NCBI GenBank assembly: GCA_963924555.1 | Contig: OZ004585.1 | Span: 819,488-883,487 of the forward strand | Direction of reading: 5' to 3' | Source of the DNA: Crambe crambe | Taxonomy: Eukaryota; Porifera; Demospongiae; Poecilosclerida; Crambeidae | DNA: 64,000 nucleotides | In this document: in pieces, positions 1 to 10,390 of the stretch | How the letters are laid out: each line of letters opens with the position of its first letter | Numbering within the stretch: position 1 is the first letter of the stretch | Made by a program: the position numbers and the translations under genes | The notes under the pieces: model-generated | Seen by the model: only the letters and a program-made list of their open reading frames with translations | Told to the model about the DNA's origin: nothing | The model's database searches: none

Positions 1-271
1 TAGCTACTCTACTACCTGCATATGAAGTAATTACATACTAAGTAGAAAAACAACAACAACAAACAAAATGACGTAATTAATTAATAATGAATTCCACTGC
101 TTCCCAGAACTAGCTACGTGTCGAATTCTTTCACAACTGCACTCTACTATGGCTACTTACTACCAAAAATTTCTTTGTCTTCAATGCATTCTGAGCTGCA
201 GCTTGATACACTCTTCCCACTTTGCCATTTTTGCTTTCTGTGACGTATGTAAGTGACAATCCTTACTTTTT

Positions 272-505
272 TCAGTAGAGCTCCAATGAAAAATCATCAA
301 GCAATTTGCTGAATTCCCATTTTATTTCTTCTGTTCTTTCCCTCATACGTGCTAAATAGCTTTGTTTAGGAGGCCAGTTAAATGCACCTTGGTTTATCAA
401 TTCAGAAAATGGGTGGCTTAATTTTTTCACTTCTTCTTGGGGGAGATAACATATTTCATCTTCTTCTATGTTGTATGCTCCAGATGGAGTGTGGTGATCT
501 GTCAT
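272..505 (-). pseudogene. Eroded conserved-domain exon of gene A
   Basis: This stretch is clearly paralogous to the N-terminal part of the exon at 49559-50250. Both read HHTP, then CYLPQEEV, then QGAFNWPPKQSYLAR, then a charged helix ending LLDDF. After LLDDF the similarity stops, where the paralog continues for about 150 residues through a helical domain. This copy is therefore truncated or interrupted, and its low end could continue past the window edge. It lies on the minus strand downstream of the Death-domain exons of gene A, matching the order in gene C. I do not recognise the domain by name; similar helical segments occur beside Death domains in invertebrate immune-type proteins. No function is assigned. 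Confidence 0.5.
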
Positions 506-2025
506 TGTTAGATAAAAACGAGTTTGAGCTTATGGTTGATGGTCAAAATAACAAGTGCTTGACAACACGGTAAATTAAGGCATGGGTCAAGCTTTGCTGC
601 AGAATTTTTGTACTAATAAGTGACAAGATTTGAGAAAGGTAAAGTAAAAATGGAGTTATTAGTACCACTTTATAGATCATTTTTAGAAGTATATTGATAA
701 CTTTGCTTTACTGTGTAATCTTTGAGCACTTTGGTTATCTAAGGCATGTAAAACGTGGGAACAATGATCAGATAAAGTTTTGGGTAGATAAGTGCTTGAA
801 AAGTTGTAGTGTTCGACTTGTAAGTTTTATCGTATGTTTAAGCTATTTGATTCCTGTGGAAACTGTGCTAGCCTGGGTTGGAATCTAAACACTGGCTGTG
901 TTTTAATGAACACTTAGTCCTGGGGTCGAAAGAGACTAATAATATTCATCCAGCACCTCCAAAGTTGGATGGCCCCTACCACATCCTCTTCCTATCTACA
1001 TGTAGCTAAGTTGTATTCGGTAGAAATCATCAATATTAATTTTTATTATTCTATGGGGAATTTCCCTTATTCCTGTACACTATGCTTAAATGCCCTCTGT
1101 AATTGAACATTGAAATTTGGGAACGTAGTTCCGGGTGAGATAGCTCACTTCAACTCAAGCACTTTCCCACTTCAAAGTTTTCCCACTTCCTGAAATTTGG
1201 CAGGAAGTTAGACAAAGGACCGAAGATACTGTGGAGGCAAAGAAACAAAAAATAATTTTTTTTTAAAAACCCATCTGTGAGATTGTACCTTTTCTCAAAT
1301 CTTGTTGCCTATAGTATATTGTTTTTGCTATGGGTATATGTACTAACTACATGACATGTTGTAGTCTTGTATATCTAGTACATTATCTTCTTTTTCAGTT
1401 GAGTGTATTAAATTTGACGGTTTGGCGGTCCGTCTTGAAACCGCCAATAATAATGTCTGCCAATATCCTAGGGCTAGGGGCGGGGTCTCGAGCTCATGGA
1501 ACAATGAGCTGTGTGTGCAAGACTGTATATAATAGTAGGCTTTTAAGCTTATGTGCTTGGAATAATGAACTAAGCTATTTTCACTATCTCTTCGATACCT
1601 TACTTGACTCTAGCTCTATAGTTCAAGACTCAGCCCATTCATATCCACACTACTGCGCTGACCGCACAATCATAATTATGTGCATGCACAGTGACTGCAT
1701 GGCATGGGTCTAGCCACTTAATAACAAAATTACATGATATGCAAGATCGTCCCCAGAAAAAAAAAGTAGAGAGGAAACTCTTCTTTTCTTGAAGATTCTT
1801 CCTCCGTGTCACGATCTTCCATTTCTTCTCTTGCAGATTCTTTTTCTTCTCTTGAAATTTCGACTTCAAATACTTCCTATCAAAAAGCAGCTAGCCTAAC
1901 TAGTGAAATACACGTGGTCAAAATATATGCGATGTTGAAGTCAAATTTCTTTATAATAAGTACATGTACCGTACTCACATCATATAAGCATATGCACTCA
2001 TATAAAGAAATTTGACTTCAACTTA
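506..2025. other. No recognisable gene
   Basis: The longest open frames here are about 60-130 codons, without domain-like composition or convincing splice signals in series. The stretch is AT-rich non-coding sequence, probably intron or downstream spacer of gene A, and ends at a MITE. Confidence 0.5.
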
Positions 2026-2245
2026 TCAGAGAGTACGATAGTACTCTCTAAGTAGGGATGGCACAGAAGCTCCATTGGAGTAGTACTTAATATTTTCTTT
2101 CATAACTCCAGAATACTTACCTCTTGCAGTCAGCAACTCCTAACTTGAAGACAGAACACCTTCAATGTGCTAGGACTCAAATATGAAGAGCAGAGAATAA
2201 AGCAGTATCATTTTACAGCGACTTCAAAAAATCGCCGTTTTCATC
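2026..2245. repeat. MITE-like repeat, AGAGAGTAC hairpin end
   Basis: It begins with a hairpin (TCAGAGAGTACG..CTCTCTAAGTAGGG) and continues through a segment that recurs in reverse complement at 57410-57645, including the block AGACAGAACACCTTCAATGT. The same terminal hairpin type (CACTCTCTGATA with CTACATAGAGAGTG) appears near 21980, 53100, 53500 and 56310. This is a non-autonomous family with several members in the window. Confidence 0.6.
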
Positions 2246-2796
2246 TGGTCATTCATCATCATCATCAAAAAACATTTCAGAAATGGTTCATTCAAATGCT
2301 ACAATTCTTATACCAATCTACTCAGAAATGACTGCGCTATAATCCTTTACCTTTAAATCGACATGTTCAAAAATAGCACGTCATTTTCCAACTTGTTAGC
2401 TTTCAACCTACAACGAAGCAGACATTTTTATGCCCTGCCCCGTACACATGATTCTTGGACCTTGACCTCGCAACTGACTAGTGAATCTGTTATTAGCTTT
2501 CTCGGTCTCTCGATGCTCGGAGCGTAAACCCTAGCAGGCACTAGTCTGGTTATGAATCAACCCTTGATGCAACAGTATATCAGGTACATAGCTATCAGTA
2601 AAAGCCTTAAAAATTATATACAAAATTAGGTCAATGGCAATCTTATTATAAACTATATAGATCTTCCAGATCAGATTCATTTCGGCTCATACAATATTAT
2701 GATGAAATCTCCAATGAACTACATAGCTACAACATGTGAACTTCAACTTTTGATAAAATAATAGAGCATTACATCAAAAAAGAAGATGAACAAGTA

Positions 2797-3095
2797 ATAT
2801 TTATTCTAAATAAAAAAGAGAAGTAGGGATGGCTGTGTGCGTTCAAAAAAGTTCAGCAACAAGAGAGTGAACTTCAGTCAAGTAACCCCTTACCCATCAC
2901 CAACTACGAGCCAACTATTCCTACTTCACTCCCTTAAATTATTATGTCATGGGACTGAAGAGTAGGAATAGTTAGCTCGTCGCTTGGTAATATTGGTGAT
3001 GAGTATGGGGTTACTTGACTGAAGGTCACTCCTTTGTTGCTGAACTTTTTTGAACCGCACACGGCCATTCTTTTTAATTAGAATAAATATTTTTC
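2797..3095. repeat. Palindromic MITE (arms about 100 bp)
   Basis: The left arm (ATATTTATTCTAAATAAAA, then GTAGGGATGGC, GTTCAGCAACA, AAGTAACCCCTTACCCATCA) is matched by its reverse complement in the right arm up to AGAATAAATATT. The centre contains ACTATTCCTACTTCACTCC and its complement. This is a long hairpin of the foldback/MITE kind with no coding capacity. Confidence 0.75.
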
Positions 3096-3679
3096 TTTAT
3101 TTGTACGATTATTATTGATTCATTTTGCAGGTATTACACTGAAGATTGAAGATCTGATTTTTGCTGTCTGTTTTTTTTGTTAATGTTATTCATAGTTATT
3201 TTTTCAGTTATTTTTTAAGTGAGTGAGCTTTTATGGTGGTCATAGCTATAGCTTGGCTCTCTTTCAACTTTCTCAGCCTACTTGTGACTCTGTAGCTTCT
3301 GTTCTTGCTATTAAATTTTAAGGGCTTTCTTGCAGGCTCTCTTGCTAGATGATCTTGAGCTTTATACCCTCTGCTCTTGGCTTTCATGTTGGTTTCCTTG
3401 CTTGCTTCTAACATCCAGCTTGTCTCTCTTTCTGCTTTCTCACAACTCAAAGTCTTAAAGGGTAGGTTGAATGAAAAAATTTTTTTTAATATCACCAAAA
3501 CCCTTTCAAGGTAGTGTATAAACTAAATATATTACAATTTTAATTCACACTACAGCATAACACCCACAAAAAATCATTCTTTTCAGCTAGAAATCGACAT
3601 TAGACATTTACTTCCTGTTGTGGGCGGGGCTTAATGATGACGCAGACGTAGGGATTCATTTGGCCACATGCTATAAATT

Positions 3680-3994
3680 ATGGCAACAGATGGTAGTCTA
3701 GGTGACCATAGTTCTGGAGAAAGCACTTTAGACTCAAGCTCTTCACTAGGAAGTAGTTCAGGTGACAGCTCTCTAGCACTTTCATATGCATCTTCTGAGT
3801 TTGAAGGTGCTGATGAGCCAGAAGGAGTGCATCCATTTCTCTATGAGCCTGTACAAACAGCTTACAATGGTGAAACTGAAAACATACAGCTGGACTCACT
3901 TGCTTTATGTCTGCTTGCAATCTCTTCAGCTTTAATCATTAATAGATTCAAGCGTGAATGGACCAAGAGACAGACTCAGACAGCGAGAAAGTAA
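3680..3994 (+). CDS. Possible first exon or element ORF, Ser/Asp-rich
   Basis: An ATG follows CTATAAATT closely. The frame opens with an acidic, Ser-rich stretch (DSSSSLGSSSGDSS) and then GVHPFLYEPVQ. A low-complexity Ser/Asp leader followed by a PY-FEP-type motif is typical of transposon-associated ORFs in invertebrates that carry a P2X7-C-terminal-like region downstream; that is a family-level resemblance only. From about 3880 the DNA is not this gene but the 3' end of a Death-domain exon on the other strand (see 3880-3945), so the last third of the frame is probably fortuitous. The first 65 codons may be a real exon 1; no continuation was found. Confidence 0.3.
   Translation: MATDGSLGDHSSGESTLDSSSSLGSSSGDSSLALSYASSEFEGADEPEGVHPFLYEPVQTAYNGETENIQLDSLALCLLAISSALIINRFKREWTKRQTQTARK
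3880..3945 (-). pseudogene. Relic of a Death-domain exon 3' end
   Basis: On the minus strand this reads AEEIASRHKASES and includes the splice donor context GCAAGTGAGTCC. It matches the 3' ends of the Death-domain exons at 6649-6939 and 33892-34182. The rest of the exon is absent. It looks like a leftover of another module copy. Confidence 0.6.
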
Positions 3995-4236
3995 CGGACA
4001 TAAACAGCAGAGACGGCAGTCTAGGCGAATTCATGATCTTCATGATCATGATCGACAAGTGAACATTTCAACAAGGTAGTGTACATCTGGCACGATTAGC
4101 CAGGCTACAGGAAAGCCAAGAGACCAACTACATGCCCAGAAAGCAAAGAACAGTAACAGCAGAGAAGCAAAGAACAGTAACATCTAATCATGAAGAAAGC
4201 TTAAGACAGGCCAGCTGGCAACAGGAAATCCAAGAC

Positions 4237-4240
<4 letters not shown>

Positions 4241-4324
<84 letters not shown>

Positions 4325-4425
4325 AGGAAAGGCAAGAACAATGATATTGACTACAGGCCTTGCATGGAAGAGAGATCAGGAAAGGCAAGAACAATGATAT
4401 CGACTACAGGCCTTGCATGGAAGTG
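4241..4425. repeat. (GA)n array and 52-bp tandem duplication
   Basis: A (GA)n tract of about 80 bp is followed by two adjoining copies of a unit of about 52 bp, beginning AGATCAGGAAAGGC and ending CCTTGCATGGAAG. The Arg-Glu open frames over the tract are artefacts. Confidence 0.85.
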
Positions 4426-4459
4426 AATATTTGATTTGATGTTTATATACATGAGCACA

Positions 4460-4965
4460 AAAAATTTCTTCTAAATAAAAAGTGAAGTAGGGATAGCCAT
4501 AAAATTCAGCTGCATTCCTATCACTCCTAGCCCTCCTAATTTCAATAACCACGCCTCCCAACTTAAATCCCTACTCTTCATTCCCCCTTCAGCAATAAGT
4601 GAGTCAAGTAACCCCTTACCCATACCCATCACCAAACTCAAGAATCACAGCAATAATATTATTACAAAACTACTATTCCTACTCCACTCCTAAGGAGGCC
4701 TAGGAGTGAAGTAGGAATAGTAGTTTTGTCAACAAAAATCAAAATTATGCTGCCTTCAATAATAATCCCTACATCACTACCTAAACCAAGCAGAACACTT
4801 TTATACTGACATGAACAATAATTATTAGAGCAGCTTGGTGGGAGGCAGTGATGTAGGGATTATTACTGAAGGCAGCATAATTTTGATTTTTGTTGATAGA
4901 AACTGTACTTTAACAGACTAACCCTACATGGCCTTTTTATTGAGCATAATTTTTTTTCCTTTCAC
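4460..4965. repeat. Composite MITE block
   Basis: The left part carries GAAGTAGGGAT and CCTATCACTCCTAGCCCTCC, shared with the repeats at 12890, 32860 and 39600. Nested in it at about 4725-4912 is a palindrome (ATGCTGCCTTCAATAATAATC..TGAAGGCAGCAT) of the same family as the full hairpin at 51450-51745. It ends with the AACCCTACATGGCC terminus. Confidence 0.7.
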
Positions 4966-5432
4966 TTGTACCATATAGCTCCCTTGATGCATACATCCAT
5001 TATTTGATTTTGCTTCAAGTATTCTTGACTGGGGCATCTCTTCTTTCAGTGACTTCCACTGAAGTTTGTAATGGGTCAACATAATTGAAAATGCCACAGT
5101 TCAGCCATACTACCTGGCAGCTGGAACAATATGGCCAGTAGTCTATTCCTTCACTGTTCATAGCTTTCTCTCTGGCTTCTTAGTCAATGAGTAAGGGATG
5201 ACCTACAAGCTATCTTAGCTGCAAGCTAAGTAGTTGTTTGGCTGTGTTCTAGTTCTTCAGGTACTTCTTAGTGCCGTTGAACTTGGCAATGTGTCTGTGC
5301 TATTATTCGGAACAAGGAGTGGCTGGAAAGCAGGCATACTTTTCTAATCACTTACTGGATAGCAAAGCTTTATACCCTGGTAAATTTAAGCCTTGAAAAT
5401 TTTCTAGCTATAATTAGCTACTTCATACTCAC

Positions 5433-5480
5433 CAGCAGCAGGTTCTTTCGGAGGTTGTTCTGAATTAGTATCACAGTGTT
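5433..5480 (-). CDS. 48-nt linker exon, gene A
   Basis: The exon lies between an AG acceptor and a GTGAGT donor and encodes EHCDTNSEQPPKEPAAG. It starts and ends in phase 1. It differs by only a few bases from the exon at 27821-27868 in gene B. The sequence is Pro/Glu-rich and presumably an unstructured linker between domains. The identical position, length and phase in two paralogs support a real exon. Confidence 0.55.
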
Positions 5481-5521
5481 CTATGGAGAAAAAAAAATTG
5501 CAGTCAAATAATGCACGAATC

Positions 5522-5707
5522 CCTCATTCATCCAACTACTAGCTCCATCCTCACTAGCTCCATCCTCACTAGCTCCATCCTTAGTAGCTTCATCCTTACT
5601 AGCTCCATCCTCAATAGCTCCATCCTTACTAGCTCCATCCTTAGTAGCTCCATCCTCACTAGCTCCATCCTTACCAGCTCCGTCCTTTACACTAGTCTGG
5701 TCATGTT
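5522..5707 (-). CDS. Pentapeptide-repeat exon (K/E-DGAS), gene A
   Basis: A 15-bp minisatellite encodes about ten repeats of the pentapeptide KDGAS or EDGAS after the lead EHDQTSV, and ends in SWMNEG. The acceptor (TGTTCAG) is shared with the homologous exon at 59102-59296. At the place where gene C has a GT donor (AATGAAG/GTATGG) this copy reads GA, so the exon either uses another donor or no longer splices. The charged, Gly/Ala/Ser-rich repeat suggests a flexible spacer. Confidence 0.5.
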
Positions 5708-6401
5708 CTGAACATTAAAGTCAAAAATGCATCCAGTTGAAAAATTATATAATTATGAAGATACAGGTTTTTGCAATACTATAACACATGCAGGGTCATG
5801 GCCTTCAGTAGCTAATACAATACTTACACACCAAGACCTAGGTATGTATGCATGGTAGTCAGCACTATGCCTCTCCACTCCAGAGCCATGGCTTTTAAAA
5901 AATATCTTGTGTAGATATTTCTGCACACTGTGAAGAAATCTTTTGAACCTTCCTCCCCCGGGATAAGTATGTGTTCTCCCTAAATTACTCTATAAAGTGA
6001 AATCCTTCTATGTTTTGGGACACCTCCTTTGAACACATCAATCCCTCAATTTCTAATTAAAATTTTTAAGCCCTATAGCCATTTTATTATAGTCCCTTGA
6101 AAAGATGCGTACACGATTCTTTTAGAGAAGAACTATATATTCATACCAAGTGAAAAATAAAGTAAATAATGTGCCCTTACAGATACTCATCTTCTAGTTC
6201 TAAGAAAAACACAGATAGGTCAGTGAGGCTAGCAGGACACCATTTTTTTCTTTTCTACATAGGCAGCTACATAGATTGACGTTGCACAATTTGAACTAAT
6301 AAAGTTATAGAGCTGAGACTAAAGTAGAAAGGCTTCAAACATAGTCATGAAAATTTCATACACAGAGAGTCATGTGGTAATCATATAACCTTATGCTTTA
6401 T

Positions 6402-6490
6402 GCTACCTTCGGTATCTTGTTGCTCTTTTCTGGGCTTAGTTGGCACTTTGTAGCACCAGGAAGCAGTTTTTAGTTTAAAACTTTGTCTAC
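6402..6490 (-). pseudogene. Degenerate WHYKVPTKP linker exon, gene A
   Basis: The minus strand preserves YKVPTKPRKEQQDTEG before a GTAGCA donor, but the upstream half carries extra sequence and an in-frame stop relative to the intact 69-nt exon at 60534-60602. Gene B has a similar degenerate copy at 30452-30534. The Pro/Lys/Glu-rich peptide is a linker. Confidence 0.45.
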
Positions 6491-6648
6491 TGATTTATGC
6501 GTAGGTGTGACTGTTCACGTTACTTATTCAGCTTTTCCCCCATTTTTTTTTCCTATTTAGTATGCAGTTGCTCTTGGGGGTAAAAAATTACATATACACT
6601 GAAAGCTGAGACAAATAGCTCATGACAATGAAATACAGCTGGACTCAC

Positions 6649-6939
6649 TTGCTCTATGTCTGCTTGCAATCTCTTCAGCTTCAGCCCTGTTATTCCCTCC
6701 AGCAGGGTGTTCAACAGCATCAATCAGAGCCTTCCACGTTGGAGGACCGAATCTATTGACATCATAATTCTTTTTAAGCCACTCCGTAATCACCTCATCC
6801 ATAGTTGCTGCTGCACTCAATCTTTGTCCACGAATTTGTTCTAGCTTGTCACCCGTCAGATGGAGTCTCCGACCAATTTCATAATAAGGTTCTAGGACAT
6901 TCTTCAGCTCATCAATTACATCATCAATATCATCCTGAA
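6649..6939 (-). CDS. Death-domain exon, gene A
   Basis: This 291-nt exon has a TGCAG acceptor and GTGAGT donor, phase 1 at both ends. It encodes a six-helix Death-fold domain: DDIDDVIDELKNVL, then IGRRLHLTGDKLEQI, then VITEWLKKNY, then PPTWKALIDAVEHP, then AEAEEIASRH. The order of IG..L.L....L..I, then W, then TWxxLxxAV, then A..I is the Death-domain signature. Death domains form homotypic oligomers in immune and apoptotic signalling. The module lies next downstream of the micro-exon and 2A exon. The exon at 33892-34182 is its equal-length paralog in gene B. The module assignment is firm; the identity of the whole protein is not. Confidence 0.8.
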
Positions 6940-7129
6940 CTGCATTGGGGGAAGGGGGTGGAGCACGAGAAGGCTATGAACTCACTACATATTATATCAA
7001 GTTACCTACTGAACATGCTCAAATTGAAACTGAGCAAGAGGTTTTGTAGTTCTACTTGTTGGGCAGCAGCAAGCCCAGGGGCAAAAATGGATATTCAACA
7101 TTTAAGAGACATCTTACCCATAAGCCGGC

Positions 7130-7370
7130 ACAAAATTAAAATGGGAGGCAATTATTATTGAAGGCAGCATAATTTTCACAGAAACTGCTACAGGTAAAAG
7201 TACATTTAAGAGACATCTTACCCATAAGCCGGCACAAAATAAAAAATGGGAGACAATTATTATTGAAGGCAGCATAATTTTGATGTTATTCACAGAAACT
7301 GCTACAGGTAAAAGTACAGACTAACCCTACATGGCCTTTTTATTTAGCATAAAATTTCCCCCTCCACTTA
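7130..7370. repeat. Tandemly repeated MITE arm
   Basis: Two consecutive copies of a block ACATTTAAGAGACATCTTAC..GAAGGCAGCATAATTTT..CACAGAAACTGCTACAGG occur here. The unit is one arm of the palindromic family seen whole at 51450-51745. Confidence 0.6.
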
Positions 7371-7484
7371 GGATTATAAGTAGCAGCTAGCCAGGGGTGT
7401 GAAAATGGATGCTCATCTTTGGACAAGATTTAATAGAAGTGGCACAGCTCTCGCCCTAACTGAGTACTGAGGTAATTCACATAC

Positions 7485-7514
7485 CTAAAATGGTAGTATC
7501 ATCAGCATCAATAC
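7485..7514 (-). CDS. 30-nt micro-exon, gene A
   Basis: The exon sits between an AG acceptor and a GTATGT donor, phase 1 both sides. With flanking bases it encodes GIDADDTTILG. Identical-length copies lie at 34434-34463 and 62619-62648, each just downstream of a 2A-like exon. The acceptor is directly preceded (on the coding strand) by a (CT)n tract of about 124 nt, which acts as or replaces the polypyrimidine tract. After 2A recoding, this peptide would lie near the N terminus of the downstream protein. Confidence 0.7.
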   Translation of the reverse strand, partial: VLMLMILPF

Positions 7515-7515
7515 C

Positions 7516-7643
<128 letters not shown>

Positions 7644-7712
7644 TTTTATCATGAACCATTGTTTTTGTTCTGGTGTTTAGGGGCTTCAAAAATAGCTGAT
7701 TGAAGACCATAG

Positions 7713-7713
7713 A

Positions 7714-7786
<73 letters not shown>
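7713..7786. repeat. (CA)n then (CAA)n
   Basis: About 40 bp of CA dinucleotides run directly into about 35 bp of CAA trinucleotides inside the intron between the 2A exon and the micro-exon. Confidence 0.95.
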
Positions 7787-7861
7787 ATATTCTTAAAGAA
7801 AAATACTGTAACTGTGCAAAATGGAACTTAATTACACATGCCTAAAAAAAGGAATACTCAC

Positions 7862-8182
7862 CAGGACCAGGGTTAGTTTCAACATCACCAGCCAATATCA
7901 ATAACAAGGAAGTCACCACTTGATGATCAGAATAGTGAACAGTCCTAAGAACTCTTCTTCTTCGATAACACTTCCAGTTGTCTCTAAGAGGTAAAATCAT
8001 CATGGAAACATTTCCCCTTGCAATAGTGCAGCCATTTTGATGATTAGTACACATGGTACATGAGCAGTGTGGGCCATTACGAAAACGAGTCTTGGTCGTC
8101 CCTTCAGATTCAGTCACTGCAAGCTTCCACCACAATATAGTCAGCAAGAAGTTCAAATAAAGCTCATATCTCAGGATTTCAC
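7862..8182 (-). CDS. 2A-like recoding exon, gene A
   Basis: This 321-nt exon is phase 1 at both ends (TGTGTAG acceptor, GTGAGT donor). It reads EILRYELYLNFLLTILWW, a Cys-rich patch (CSCTMCTNHQNGC), a basic stretch (KCYRRRRVLR), then VVTSLLLILAGDVETNPGPG. The end matches the class-1 2A consensus DxExNPGP; such peptides make ribosomes skip the last Gly-Pro bond, releasing the upstream peptide and continuing with Pro. 2A-like sequences of the same kind are known at the start of sea-urchin NLR proteins, where the hydrophobic 2A can double as a signal sequence. The upstream product would be about 115 residues. Recoding activity is inferred from the motif. Confidence 0.85.
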
Positions 8183-8392
8183 CTACACACACAACAGGAA
8201 CAATAATTACTAAACACAAAGAACCCATTCACACAAAATTAAAATTGCAAAATACATCATGTAATAAATTATGTAATAAATCGCTGGAAGACACCATCAT
8301 GTTGGATTGGTTGTTCTTCTGATAATTCATCACACAATGAACGACTAGTTCAAGACAAACTTGGAAAGAGACAGCAGCCAAAATTATTATAC

Positions 8393-8426
8393 GCAAGTGT
8401 TGACAAGTGACCATCTTGGTTCTCAC
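8393..8426 (-). CDS. Candidate start exon, gene A
   Basis: An ATG opens MRTKMVTCQHL, and a GTATAA donor in phase 1 would join it directly to the phase-1 2A exon. The same start and donor occur at 35192-35225 and, from the second Met, at 63372-63393. An alternative reading runs on without splicing for 65 codons to a stop. The matching phase and threefold conservation favour the spliced form. Confidence 0.45.
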
Positions 8427-9287
8427 TCAACTTAGAGCTCAACCATGATCAAGATATATTAGCTATAGCAAAACTATTTTGCAAAATTGTTCGCCTACAC
8501 AATGTAAAATCAACTGTATCAACTGTGGTTTGAAGCTACTCAAGTGTGAATGACCACCACTTAGTGGTATGCAGTGGTATGTAAACAGCTGAATTCCTTG
8601 TGTTTGGCATGTAAGTGTATATATTTTGACAAACAATTTTCCATGCTATATATCTCAGTCATGGTTGGACTTAGGGTTTTTTTTGAATAGACCATTGGAA
8701 AGCTCTTTTAAAAAGCTGCATTTTGGTGGTAAAAAAGGTTCTAGGGGCATGTATGAAGGCGCCTAGAAGTTCGACAAAATATTTTTGAAAACCATCGGTA
8801 CCAACCCCTTAAGAATTTGGGAACTTAGTAGGGGTAAACATTTTCTTCAGGCTTATGATTTCCATTTTGATCCTTCAACTTTGAATCCTAGTAGTTCTTT
8901 GGAGTTACAGTAAATAAGGCAAAGCAGATTCAAAATGGCAAGTAATTAAGAATTTGTTCAATTATTTCTGAGACTTCTGAGCTCAATGTTGGAGGATATA
9001 ATCTACTATTCAAAGAGAGCTCGAGTGTATGCAAAGGAAGCACAAAAAATACATGTTAATGTTGACGTAATTAAATCACGTGCACATCAGGTAATAAAGC
9101 TTTGATGCTGGAAGGCACCATCATGTTGGATTTGTCTGCTGGTTGTTCTATCAAGATTCTATTTTCACAAGTTCCAGTGATAATTCATTACACATGATAA
9201 GAAATATGGTGAAGGTCACATGAGGGGAGGGAGGGGTAGAACAGTTAAGCATTTGTTATACCTGGACACAAGAAAGACCTAGTAAGC

Positions 9288-9455
9288 TAGTTGCTAGAAA
9301 GCAAACCAGTTTTTAGTTGGGCTTTGAAATTCAAACCTTTTCTAAATGTCCAAACAGGATGGGTTCAGTCATCTAGTTGCTAGAAAGCAAACCAGTTTTT
9401 AGTTGGGCTTTGAAATTCAAACCTGTTCTAAATGTCCAAACAGGATGGGTTCAGT
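9288..9455. repeat. 83-bp tandem duplication, copy 1 only
   Basis: Two units starting AGTTGCTAGAAAGCAAACC lie head to tail. The second segmental copy has a single unit (36093-36180), so this duplication or its loss came after the 14-kb duplication. A diverged unit is also at 13930-14040. Confidence 0.8.
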
Positions 9456-9687
9456 CATTTTTCCAGAGATCTACCTGTTCTATTTGGGTCCGCTCAAAAC
9501 GTACAAACCTCAAGGAATGGCACCTTCAAAAATGTACTGGAAGTCACCTACTCAATAATTGAGGATGTCCGACCTCCCCCCCCCCCCGAAGGTTACATGC
9601 ATGAATTAATGAGTGTGAGGCCAGACTTCCCCTATAAAATCCAAAACCTTCCCCTTTCCCCAGATGAGAAGTCTAAATCTAATCTCA

Positions 9688-10390
9688 CTAGCCAGACTCC
9701 TTTTTCCCTCACTATACTTTGCACACACACTTGCTTGCATGTGCATGCAGAAGGGAGGAAGAAAGGAGTCTGGTGGTTTTCTGGACCCTCTGGAATGTTA
9801 GTGGTCAGAGATGCATGTGATAAAAGGGCTGACAATCACAAAGATGGGGCGTGTCTCTTCCACATGGTAATTTGTGTAGCGCGCAATGAGACCTTTTTCG
9901 AATGATTCGAGGCAGATCTCTTTGGCGTAGTGAGTACTGGCTATGCGAGACAAGTGAGTGCACAGCCTGCTTGTTCAGTGTGGAGGCAATAGATCAGTTT
10001 ATTTTGCTAGGCAGTTGTTTGCTGACAATCAAATGATTGGATGACAACAAAATTGATGCTTACAAGATGAAGTCAAGCAGAGAGTAGCTGATGATAACCT
10101 AGTTTCTCTGTAGCTAGCTAGCACTTACTATAGTGTAGCCTCTGACATTGAAATAGCATGCCAAATTTGCGGAGAAGAATTTCATGTGACAATTTATAAT
10201 GATTATGTGACTTATTTATAGCAAGGGATCTGATTGGTTCTGCCTACATTCCTGCAGGGATCCAGAAAGCCTATTTACACCAGACTCCTTTCTTTCTTTC
10301 TTCCTCCCTTCCTTCTGCGTGCGCGTGCAAGAAGTGTGTGTGCAAAGTATAGTGAGGGGAAAAGGAGTCTGGCTAGTGAGACTAGTCTAA
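9688..10390. repeat. TIR element of about 700 bp
   Basis: The left end (CTCACTAGCCAGACTCCTTTT..GCAGAAGGGAGGAAGAAAGGAG) is the inverted match of the right end (CTCCTTTCTTTCTTTCTTCC..AAAGGAGTCTGGCTAGTGAG). The interior has no transposase frame. The same element is at 36402-37103 in copy 2. A non-autonomous DNA transposon is the likeliest reading. Confidence 0.65.

Noticed and set aside
3208-3498. Lys/Arg-rich minus-strand frame
   Set aside because: Open for 96 codons but without a motif, splice context or paralog; composition bias alone explains it.
4132-4344. Open frame of Arg-Glu repeats
   Set aside because: It is a translation of the (GA)n microsatellite; the same holds for the Ser-Leu and Arg-Glu frames at 7477-7710, 17921-18115, 44675-44950 and 62142-62504.
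8229-8426. 65-codon frame as a complete secreted peptide
   Set aside because: The start is probably real, but a phase-compatible GTATAA donor after 11 codons, conserved in three copies, is a better reading; the remainder varies by indels between copies.
9432-9905. Plus-strand 157-codon frame
   Set aside because: It runs through a tandem duplication, a C run and one end of the TIR element; its counterpart in the second segment copy is broken up by indels, so there is no sign of coding constraint.
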